DNA of 64,000 nucleotides from Montifringilla adamsi (Eukaryota > Chordata > Aves > Passeriformes > Passeridae): the NCBI GenBank assembly GCA_017590115.1, contig JAGGNK010000002.1, positions 15,805,264 to 15,869,263 of the forward strand. Direction: 5' to 3'. The notes beneath the pieces are model-generated. The model made no database searches and was not told the DNA's origin. It saw only the letters and a program-made list of their open reading frames with translations. Within the stretch, counting starts at the first letter, position 1. Every line of letters starts with the position of its first letter. Below are positions 12,791 through 22,300 of the stretch, piece after piece. Position numbers and translations under genes: made by a program.

Positions 12791-15000
12791 TCACCTTTAA
12801 TAAATACTGCCAGGTTTGCACAACCCTGCCCCACCAACATATGAAAGAGGTTGATAAACTGAAGAGAGTTCACCGGAATAAAACTCAGTATAAATAATTT
12901 TTATATGTCTTTGCATCAATCCACCTTTTTTCCATTCTTTTATATCTTGTTCTTGACCTGTGACAAGTGTTTCAAGTCATGAGTTTGAGCTTTATTTTTG
13001 CTGCATTGGTGGCATCACTTTCAAGCCCTTGTCCATGGGAGACCCTTCTGGATATTTGCTATTTCCTATTTCACTCCAATATTCTGGTTCCATTTTGAGG
13101 GTGACAACACTTGCACTGTTTATCAAGATCTTAGTCAGACTTACTCATACCAGGCTCATGTCTCACATGCTTTTTCCTTGGATCTTGTGGGAATGCTGTG
13201 ATTTTTTTTCCAGTTTTGGCACAGAGCTTTGTAGGTGGGTTGCAATCTGTGGGATAGTTCCCAGTTATTTGAGGAAGCAATTGCGTTTAAATGTGTCAAC
13301 ACCTTCCCTAAAGTGGATCATCTCTCCTGCCTCTTTTGGTGGGGAGCATGGGAAGCCACTGACTGTCTTAAACTGATTTGTGCCTGTGACATTCAAAGTT
13401 TTCTTTGAAAAGAAAGCAGGAGCTTTCCTGCAGATTTTAAACAGAGCTATTTGTTTTGGGTTTTGTCCTGTTCCTTTCCCCTTAGCTCTGACTCCTGAAT
13501 GCTGCTGCTGCGTTATGCAGATGTTTCCTGGCCTATCTCTTGCACAAAGGATGGACTAATGGGAGTCCTTTTTAGCATTATTTTTCAAAACAGGGTAATA
13601 AAAATATTCAACTTCTTGTTCTCTGTGTCTGGCCTGATCTGCAGTGGAAGTGCTGAGTACACAAAGTGTGCAGACCCTGTGGAAAACAGCTTGGGCACAG
13701 AGGGAACAGGTTTCAAATAGGGCTTGGTTAAGTAATCAACAATCTGTGCACATGTGAATTTATTGTGCTGTTCCCCCCAGTGCAAACTCTGTAAACAATA
13801 TTGATACGAGTAATTAACTTGACTTTTTAAATAATGTAATATCATAATAGATAAAAAATGTCTTCAAAAATATGAGAAAACGTTCTTCACTTTTTGTGCT
13901 TTTTGGTTGTCTTATTCAGCCTATGTGGATTTTTCCCTATTTGACTCAGTTACCTGGAACTGGAGAGCTCTGCTCCAAAGTTATCCTTGACTTTAATAAA
14001 AAATTCAATTTTTTTTTTTATTGTCCATCTCATATCCAGCAAAGAACTACTTTATCAGCTCTTGCTACTAACCTAGTCCTTGCAATACTCCTGGCTTCAG
14101 ACTCCACAAGTGGTATTTTTCTGGGATTATTTTACAAGAAAGGTGAATGATTCCTCTTTTTATTACTCTTGTCTAGGTTTGTTGGATCAGAGAGATATTT
14201 TTCTAACAGGCTCTCCATACATGCACTCTACTACCAGACTCAGGGCAAAAAGAAGAAAAAAAAATAATTCTGTGTCTGTATTGAGAAGAGAATAAACATT
14301 GTATAACTGTATGGATATATTCCACTTCCTTCAATTTTCAAAGAAATTAGTGAGTTATTAACTGAAAAATTCAGACATTTTGAAATATATTACAAAACTC
14401 TTTTCTGTTAAGTGCTTTGGTGGCAGATGAACTTGGGAGGCAGCTGTAGCTAAAAGTCATTTTTCAAGCCTATGTAAAATATGATTTGTGACAAAATTAC
14501 CAATTTCTTTTTATATGTAGATTATGACCAAAGTGCTTTTGTAATTTCCTAAATCAAGCAGTGTATCAGATATTGACACATGTAATCTTAAAATGATTAC
14601 CAAAACCTATTTTGGCTCTCAATACACATCATTCAAATTATCTGCAAGTCCAACATGTTCATACAAAGCTTTTCAAATCATTCCCATTTTTCTGCTGGGT
14701 GCCAGTCTACCATCAAATTTAATGTATTTTCCTAACGGGAGCAAAGACCTTTCTCCAAATCTTGCATGCATTGAATGGAATGGAGGGTTTTTTGTCGATA
14801 AAGACTTTTTTTTCCTCGAAGTCCTGATGAGTCTCCCCTGGGAGGAGCAGCTGGCCTCGCTGCACCCTGCAGGCAGTGATGCTTTGCTGCAGGACTGCAG
14901 GGCAGATTGCTGGAGATACATTTGTTCCTCACAGCTAACAACCACATGAATTTCACTTGGCTCCACCACAGCCATGAGATAAAGACATCAAAGAGTCCCT
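12791..15000. other. Intergenic DNA, no gene seen
   Basis: AT-rich sequence with short T runs near 13205 and 14010. An open frame near 12960-13376 has no recognisable protein similarity, splice structure or promoter, and I do not call it. Confidence 0.55.
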
Positions 15001-15105
15001 GGCATGTCACACAGGCACAGGACAGCTCGGGAGGGACCTCTGGAGCTCAGCCAGTCTGATCTACTCAAAGCAAGCCCAGTTAGAGCAGTGACACAGATCC
15101 ACCTG
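15001..15105 (-). mobile_element. CR1-type LINE 3' fragment, - orientation (first of two)
   Basis: On the + strand the sequence GGGAGGGACCTCTGGAGCTC, then CCAGTCTGATCTACTCAAAG and AGTTAGAGCAGTGACACAG, follows the reverse complement of a CR1 3' end (the GGGACCTCTGGAGGTCAT...CTCAAAGCAGGGTCAGCTAG type). It breaks off at about 15105, where a second CR1 end begins in the same direction. Confidence 0.65.
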
Positions 15106-15640
15106 GGATCACAGGATTCCACACTGCTTTGCGGTGGAGGGACCTTGAATCCCATCCAGTGCCACCCCTGCCATGGCAGGGACACCTTCCACTGTCCCAG
15201 GCTGCTCCAAGCCCTGTCCAACCTGGCCCTGGGCACTGCCAGGGATCCAGGAACAGCCACAGTTGCTCTGGGCACTGTGCCAGGGCCTGCCCACCCTCAG
15301 TGGGTCTCACTTTCCTGAGGAAGGAGATGCCACAGCCTCTCTTGGCAGCCTCTTCCCACCTTCCTGATCACCCTCGCAGGTAGAAAGTTTTTCTGACATC
15401 TCCTCAGCTTTTGCCACGGCCCAACACGTGCCTGCTGTCCCCAGTGCTGTCCGTGGCTGCTCAGGAACTGCCTGATTCTGTCTCTGCTCTCCCATCAGGT
15501 ACCTGCAGGCAGCTCCAAAATGCCCCTGAGCCTTTTCTTCACAAGGTTGAACAAATCCTGCTGCAGCTGCCTCCCCTCATCCATCCTATGCTCAGCTGCC
15601 TGACCCTCTTGGTGGCCCTGGCTGGACTTGCTGTGGTCCT
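15106..15640 (-). mobile_element. CR1-type LINE, truncated copy, - orientation (second of two)
   Basis: On the + strand the stretch GGACCTTGAATCCCATCCAG, CATGGCAGGGACACCTTCCA, CCAACCTGGCCCTGGGCACT and the later TGGTGGCCCTGGCTGGACTT follows the reverse complement of CR1, from its 3' end into the end of its second reading frame. About 530 bp remain, GC-rich compared with the surroundings. Frames found here are decayed element sequence and not host genes. Confidence 0.85.
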
Positions 15641-18239
15641 AGAAAATCCTGTTCTTTGGAGATTTCCAGCCATGAGGGGAAAAAATAATGCTGTTGCACG
15701 GTTATTCATCTAAATGAGACCAAAGGCCTTCAATTAGGGATAGCAATAACAGAAAAATCTTGTATCTTGTCTCTTTTCTCATTTAGAAGGTTGAACCCAA
15801 TCAGAGATCCACCTATGTGAGAGATGCAGAAAGAAATCATCCACAAGTAAACACTCACTGCATTGAGGTTGAAGAGAACTAATTCTCTCACCAGAAAAGC
15901 AGGTGAAAAGCAGTGCATGGCATAAAGCTCCTCCAGGATTATACATATATATGCCACACTTCCAATAATTTCAGGCTTGAAATTTTGGGTTATCAAATCA
16001 CTTCTGTTGACCTGGTACAGCACACTGAAATTTTAGCCAGGGCACTAACAAGCTCTGTAAAAAAATAATCTCCTTATGCCCCACGTGAACCATATCCTGT
16101 GCTGACTCAAGCTGACTTTCTGAGCAAGATGGTCTCTTCAGCAAATATCCAGTTTGACTATTTTAATTTTAGCTAGATTCACTACATCCGCTAAAACCTG
16201 TACTGAGTTAGCAGGAACAGGAGTAATTCACAAGCAGAAGTGCTGCTTGTACATTCCCCAGTAAAATGCAAGGAATATGCTTTTGATGATATCTCAGAGC
16301 AAAGGATGACTTCAGCAAAAGAGATTTAAGGGAAGAAAACCGACAGAAGCTTTGTGACATGGAGAAAAAATATGGATTAAATGTATCAGAGCTGTTGCTA
16401 AGAGGAGCTGACAGAGCTGCTGAGACAGCTCAATGACCTGATTAAAGAAACTGTGTTCTCTGTCCACCTCTACAAGATTTCATCATAAATTATTTCATTA
16501 ACTTGGTAGATAGAGACTCCCTCCCTAAAACAGATGTCAAATTGCCATGTAGGCCATACTCAGGAATATATAGAGATACCACTGAGCCTCATTACTTGTG
16601 TGAAATTGAAAAGAAAAACATCCTTAGGTGTGCAGGCTGAAACTGAGAAGTCAAGAAACATTATATTGAATATATGTTTCAATATTGAAACATTAATATA
16701 TTAATGTTATTATATATATTGAATATTGAATATTACATACTTGTAATGCAAGAAAAAATACCTGAAACACTTGGGTCTTCAGAAAGTTTTAGATTGCTGT
16801 AAAAGGTCATCAAAAAAGTGAAAACATCATATATTGACTTCTGGAAACACAATAATCTCCCTTGCTCAGTGCCCTGCCTTTTCACTGATCCACTCACTCT
16901 CTATAAAGCTTTTAATATGCCTGAAGTTTGGTAGCAGCATCTTTATTAGCTCATATCCTCAATAAACTTGAATTGAACCCCCTTATTAAATGCACTTTAA
17001 GGCCTTTCTACACCTTCTTCTTAATCTAACTTATTAGAAGTTGAATAAGTTTTCTAGCTTCTCTCTATTCCTAGAACATCTCAAAGGAAATCTTGTTAAT
17101 GTACATTTAATTGCAACAGCTCAGCCTCAGTGTTCTCTATAGCAACAAATATGCATCGGCTGCGTCTGTCAAACCTTCCCTCAGCTCCTTCCTTTCTGCC
17201 TTTTATGGCCAAGCCTTTCACACAGGTTTTCTTTTGTACAAAGTCTTTACCTCTATGGATCTAGATAGGAAAAGATCTTTCAATTATTTTGATGAGTTCT
17301 TCACTCATCCTGTAATTTTTCTCACATGCATCCAGCCCATGATGCTGCATATCCTTTGCTTGAATACCATGAATAGGACAGGAGCAGGAGAGCCCAGGAT
17401 AAAAACTGGAAATTCCTTAGTCTCATCCTCTCATTTGGCTTTTTCTTCTTCTTTTGGCTTTTTAAACTTCACATTTTCCTTGCTTGTATTATATGAAGTC
17501 AAAAAGAATAAAAAAGAAAGATTTTATTTGAAGGTTCAGTGTTCCATCATAGAATTTTGGTAAAGAAAGGAAGAAAAACTCGCAGAAAAGAGAAAAATGG
17601 AAATAATGTCAGAAGGTCTGAGAGGTGTGTTAGAGAGGGGTTCTCTCTGAATCATGTTCTACTGACTTTGTGTTACAGCTTTTGCTATTTCTGCACACTG
17701 CTTACACTTGGACAGACCATCAGTAGCCAACCTGGGAGAATATAACATTTAAAAAAATCCAGTCCATTCATTTCTTTTCAACTTGCACATGAAAACATTC
17801 TGTGCACATTATTTCAAACCACACAGGGGACAGTTCTCACAGCCCTGCCTGGCAACCAGGGGATGGGAATGAAAATATCTCCCCTATTAAATCTGCTGAA
17901 AACGCGTTACAGCGCACGCTATCAAAAGAAAGAAAAGAAAGGTGTTTTCAAAAAAAAACACCCCACGAGTGTTTCACTGTCCGTGAGAAATCAAGAGCAG
18001 GATGGGAAAGGCTGTTTACACAGGCACTTAGCCAGGAAACTGTGCTTGCCACAGATCCAGTCATTCAGGCAGCACATCTCCGATTTTCCTGAGCTCCCTC
18101 CCTCTTTTCTAGCCCTGAATTATATGGAGAAACCCATCCGTAGGTGAGAAAACACAGCCAGTCCTGCACCATGCATTCAAACGCTGCCTCTCCTTTAGGT
18201 AAGTGCTACCACACCGAGGCCATTTGTAGGAATTTTACA
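15641..18239. other. Intergenic DNA upstream of the KLHL4 promoter
   Basis: AT-rich unique-looking sequence with overlapping palindromes at 16676-16708. An open frame of 150 codons near 17111-17563 has no recognisable similarity and is probably chance. CpG content begins to rise after about 17900 towards the promoter. Confidence 0.55.
16676..16708. repeat. Two overlapping perfect AT-rich palindromes
   Basis: GTTTCAATATTGAAAC (16676-16691) and AACATTAATATATTAATGTT (16689-16708) are each perfectly self-complementary and share three bases. They sit inside a longer run of ATATTGAA-like steps (about 16660-16735). Confidence 0.85.
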
Positions 18240-18472
18240 CAGCAAGACAAACAAACGCAGAGCCTTAAGGAGACGCGGGAGCTGCGGGAGAGTTTCGCAG
18301 CGAATCGCCACCAAAAACCCGCCTGGAAGCATCCTCTCTAAACCCCCCGTGAAAAGCAGCATTGCTAATTAGCAGGCTCGACGGAGAACGCCGTGAGATA
18401 GCTAGAAAGTCTTGTCACTTGATTCGTGCATGCTTCCCTGCATCTTAAGTTGCAGCCCGGGCTCCCTGAGGA
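18240..18472. promoter_or_regulatory. CpG-enriched upstream promoter segment
   Basis: CpG dinucleotides cluster here (for example GACGCGGGAGCTGCGGG near 18273 and GCTCGACGGAGAACGCCG near 18376), while most of the upstream region is CpG-poor and AT-rich. The enrichment continues weakly back to about 17900 (AACGCGTTACAGCGCACG). This fits a small CpG-rich promoter of a tissue-restricted gene. No specific factor site is claimed. Confidence 0.4.
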
Positions 18473-18495
18473 TCATGTGAGGCTGGGTTATATAT
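18473..18495 (+). promoter_or_regulatory. Candidate core promoter: TCATGTGA box and TATA-like box
   Basis: TCATGTGA at 18473-18480 is an extended E-box. Eight bases later comes TATATAT at 18489-18495. The following 30 bases turn GC-rich (GGGAGCCGCGCTGG). The pair lies about 390 bp before the start codon in an interval with more CpG than the flanks. A TATA-driven start near 18520 is an inference from spacing only. Confidence 0.45.
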
Positions 18496-18549
18496 TGGGA
18501 GCCGCGCTGGAGAGCTGGGAGTGTGTAAGCCTGGCAGCTGGGGAGTGTT

Positions 18550-18573
18550 ATGGTTGCTGCTTTCCTGTGCTAA
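18550..18573 (+). other. Upstream ORF 1 in the KLHL4 leader (7 codons)
   Basis: The ORF runs from ATG at 18550 to TAA at 18571 and encodes MVAAFLC. It has G at -3 and G at +4, a reasonable initiation context. It lies about 30 nt after the inferred start site, so it would be the first AUG met by a scanning ribosome if the leader is as modelled. Confidence 0.4.
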
Positions 18574-18616
18574 GCTGATTTACTTGTTTAAGGTCTGACC
18601 TCATCATCCTGTCAGT

Positions 18617-18640
18617 ATGGATTCCCACCTATACAGCTAA
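18617..18640 (+). other. Upstream ORF 2 in the KLHL4 leader (7 codons)
   Basis: The ORF runs from ATG at 18617 to TAA at 18638 and encodes MDSHLYS. A at -3 and G at +4 make its context stronger than that of the main start (A at -3, T at +4). It ends 243 nt before the KLHL4 ATG, a distance that would allow reinitiation. Confidence 0.4.
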
Positions 18641-18802
18641 CAGCAGCTCAGCATCGCCTGCGAGAGCTCGCGGTGCATTCATCAGGAGAGAGAGGGAGAG
18701 AGCCACCGGTGTTTGTTCTCCTGTTGTCTTTCCTTAAGAAGAGGAGTTGAAACAGAAGAGATAACAAAGAATCCATTTCCTTCCTGAAAGAACAGGCTTT
18801 TG

Positions 18803-18804
<2 letters not shown>

Positions 18805-18855
<51 letters not shown>
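18805..18855 (+). repeat. 51-nt poly-T tract in the KLHL4 leader
   Basis: An uninterrupted run of 51 T ends 28 nt before the start codon and is followed by CTGTCCTCTCTCTCTCTCT. No AG lies between the run and the ATG, so it is not an obvious splice acceptor tract. Its exact length is probably uncertain because homopolymers this long are error-prone in sequencing. Confidence 0.9.
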
Positions 18856-18883
18856 CTGTCCTCTCTCTCTCTCTGGAAAAACC

Positions 18884-19305
18884 ATGTCAGTCTCTGGAAA
18901 GAAAGAGTTTGATGTGAAGCAGATCCTGAGGCTCCGCTGGAGGTGGTTCAGCCACCCCTCGCAGGGCTCCGCCGGCTCCGGGGGCTGCCACCAGCAGGAA
19001 GGCTACGAGCACAGGGGCACTCCGGTGCAGAACAGGTTGAAGAGCCACTCTCGGGACAGAAATGGGCTGAAGAAGAACAGCAGCCCCGTGCACCACAACA
19101 TCCTGGCCCCCGTGCCCGGGCCGACGCCGGTGCACCACCGCTCCATCCACAGCTGGCACCAGCAGAGCCTCATCGAGCAGCTGCGCCCCAGCCAGGAGAG
19201 CCCCAAAGCCAGCACCGAGCAAAACTCTGGCAAAGAAGACTCAAGTAAAGCCACACAGGAGCTGCAGATGATCACAGAACAAAATGCAGATGAATCTGCA
19301 GAGAG
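18884..19305 (+). CDS. KLHL4: KLHL4 coding exon 1 (residues 1-141, family-specific N-terminus)
   Basis: The start is the ATG at 18884, with A at -3 and T at +4. An in-frame TGA at 18785-18787 with no ATG in between rules out an upstream AUG start in this frame. The exon encodes a basic, Trp/Arg-rich opening (residues 12-22) and a Gly/Ser/Gln-rich stretch (about 26-37). A strongly conserved block around residues 40-80 includes [11 protein letters not shown] and [14 protein letters not shown], and a hydrophilic, low-complexity tail follows. No globular domain is visible. The donor is AG|GTAGGA after 19305, splitting Arg141 (phase 2). The middle of the exon is GC-rich relative to its surroundings and lies just downstream of the promoter. 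Confidence 0.95.
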
Positions 19306-22300
19306 GTAGGAGTTTTAGAGTCTGCGCTTGGGAAGGCAGACTTGTTTCCAAGTTATTCCCTAGAACTGTCTTTGTTTTCAGGCAGAGTTCCTTACTGCAT
19401 TCATCTCACTTTATGTCTGTGCACACCCACACTCAGAGGAGAAGGAACACTCCTGCATCAGAAAAATGAACAGAAACATTGTCATGAAATTGTGATCTTT
19501 GCTTAAGGTACATCATTCCATAACTCTTCCATATGCATACAATCTGCCAGTTTGTCAAATTTGCTCTACCAACATTCACAGCATATCAATTCCTTCTCTT
19601 GATTTATTGTGTGTGAGTGCAATGAAAAAAGGAGCCTCCTGACATCCTGTCCTCATTCTGACTTTATCAATGGGTGCAACTTTGACAAATGGGAGCTGCT
19701 GGAGGTGCATGGGCTCTGTGGTTGGCATTGATCTCTCGAATTCCTCACTGATTTTCTTTTACTGTCTTCCTGGCAAGTAAAATTAACCTTGAACTAAGTG
19801 GAAAGGAAGCATCATTCTTTGCTTTTTTAAAGGTTTGTCTGAAATCCCAGTACTTTCACAGCTTATTTAGTAGGCTAAGACAAATATTTTCTGCAAGGTC
19901 AGGTGAAAAAACATTACAGCTAGCTAAGAGACCTTAAAGGTGTAAGCACAAAGGAAGAGCTATTTTTAAGTTGTGAATAACAAAGAATACAATGTTAATA
20001 CCACTTATTTAATTAAGGGGTTCTTTTTATGTTTTCTTTTTCAAAACTGATGTCAGTATTTTTAGCTTATCCAGCAACATTTTTACCCCACCTTTCCCCA
20101 CCTTGGACTCAAATCAAACATTTATTATATGATTGTTTGCATTGTTTGATGAGATTGCTATCAATCTTTGGACATAATTTAAATGTATTACATTGCATTT
20201 AAATACAAATTTATCTCACTTGAAGTTACAGTTCTCTCAGTAAAAACCAAGCTGACAGCTCGCATATTTTTAGCAGTTATTATTTTTCAAGTTGTGCATC
20301 TGCTGTGGGCAACATCTGCAGATGGAGCAGCAAAAACTGCATTCCAAAATGTCACTTGGAAACCAGTCCCAGTAGTCAATAGGTACCAGATAAAATCATG
20401 ACAGAATAAAAGCACTGAGGAAGGACTGTGGGAGTTCTGTTGTTTCCAAGGGCGCTGGTTTGGAATGGGGAAGCAGCAGACCCTTAGTACAATACTCCAA
20501 ATGATAGTACAAATTTCCTGAAAAAAAACGTGATTTTAGACACACCTTAGAAGGAAAATTGATTTAATTTGAAGAAGAATATGGAACATTTAGTCATCTA
20601 AATAAGATTCTACACCATGTGAAGAAGGAGGGAAAAAAAAGCCCTAATCAGTTCAGTTTGGAGGTAATAAACCACTGCCTTCTAAAATAAGATGTGACAT
20701 TTTCTCCAGCTATATGTATAAAGTTTCTGCTAAGACCTCCTGAAGTTCTGTACCTTCATATCCATTCCAATTTAAGTTCTGCTCTTGAGCTGTTTTAAGT
20801 TGCAGTGCAACTTCCTTTGTGCTTTTAGGATAGTTTTGGAACTGCATATATCATATATTGTTATAGTCAAATAAGTGGGTTTCTTTAAGGTTTCAGTAAA
20901 GGCCATCATTGCATGCTGTAGATGAAAGTCTATTTTAACATACATCTTCAAAAGCTGAATTGGTAATTTATTATTTATAGTGATTCATGACTATGAGTTT
21001 CTCTAGAATTAAAATTTATTTCAAGAAAATACAACTGACCATTAAGGACAATGTAGCTCAAATTTCTTAAACATATATCAACAGAAATCATCAAGTAAAG
21101 TTCTGTTCCCTTCCCATACAGCATCCAGCACAGGCCACACATTAATTAATACATTAATTCGTTGGGTAAAAATGAGATACTGAGAAGAAATAAGAAGAGG
21201 CAGCCTTATAGCCACATCTACCTACATCTAGGATGTAGATATTGATAGCTGGATATATTTTCATCTCTTCAAAACAATGTCACATATTTAAAATTGTGCC
21301 TTTACATCATTCCCGGCCCCCTTTTCCTTTAGAAGTTCCAGATAGTCCCAATCAATGGTAATCAATGGGCTCTGCTGGTGATTAGCACACAAAAATCAGG
21401 TTTTTGCAGGATCCCCTGAGCCCACGTTCTCACACTGCCAAAGCCACCACAGCAGGGGCTGTGCAGGTATTTCAAATGTCAATTGAGCAAATTTCACATC
21501 CACACCTCAGGACACCAAAGATAAATTTGCCTTTTAGACCACAAAACTCTGCACATTAAAAGCAGCTTTCTCTCAACCAGTGGATTTTCTTCTGTCTGGA
21601 GAAGTCCCATTTTTAGGTGGATCTAAAGCAGGACTCTGCTGAGTGTCACATGGACATCCAAAATAGTAGAAAAGGAGAGAGAATCTGGCTAACACCTCAA
21701 CCCTGAGCAGAATATAAAAGCAGAGTTTCTACTAAGAGCTCAGTGCTTCCCATGGAAAACTTTGCAAATGTAAAAACAATATTCTGAATTTCTTCAGAAA
21801 AGCTTGAGCTGTCTTTCTCTCAAACCTCAGGACTGAATGCTGTCAGTGCTGGACAGAGAGCACCCTGGGGCTTGATGAAATAAGGGTTGGTTACTGAGGA
21901 GGAAAGTTAAATAATAAAGTACCAAACATGATCATGAATACTCTTATTTCTGCTTTCTTCAATCCATTTTGGTATTCTTGTCCCCAGATAAAATAGTGTG
22001 AATAAAATAGTTAAAGAAACCCTTCTGGCCCACGGGTTTGCTCCCGAATTACATCCCACGACAAGTGACAAAGTAAATGAGGCTCAAGTGATTAAAACTC
22101 ATTAGTTTTGTTCTAATCATAACCAGTTAATGTGTGGTCAACCAATACATTTTGGGCCATAAATAAATGGTTTATTGGCACAAGGGTAAAGAAAGCCTCT
22201 CAGCATCCTGGGGACTGCCTGGTCCAGCGCTGCTCAGGGAACCTGCTCAAACAGCCTTCTAGGGCCTTGACCTCCTCTGAGATATTTATGGAAGTTAGAC

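Larger units (their letters stand above)
18520..18883 (+). other. KLHL4: Probable KLHL4 5' untranslated leader
   Basis: The leader is inferred to start about 25-30 nt after the TATA-like box and to run unspliced to the ATG. It holds two short upstream ORFs (18550-18573 and 18617-18640), a purine-rich segment (18684-18702), a run of 51 T (18805-18855) and a short CT repeat. No transcript evidence is available here, so the start site and the absence of a leader intron are assumptions. Confidence 0.5.

Noticed and set aside
12960..13376. 138-codon open frame on the + strand
   Set aside because: No recognisable domain, no supporting splice or promoter signals, and AT-rich hydrophobic composition as expected by chance.
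15004..15713. Several overlapping frames in a GC-rich block
   Set aside because: They are explained by the reverse-oriented CR1 fragments.
17111..17563. 150-codon open frame on the + strand
   Set aside because: No similarity that I recognise, and composition like the flanks. A frame this long is unsurprising in 64 kb read in six frames.
18800..18883. N-terminal extension of KLHL4 with poly-phenylalanine
   Set aside because: It would need a TTG start and translation of the T run. The ATG at 18884 matches the known family N-terminus.
18887..19222. 111-codon frame on the - strand opposite exon 1
   Set aside because: Antisense shadow of the GC-rich KLHL4 coding exon 1.
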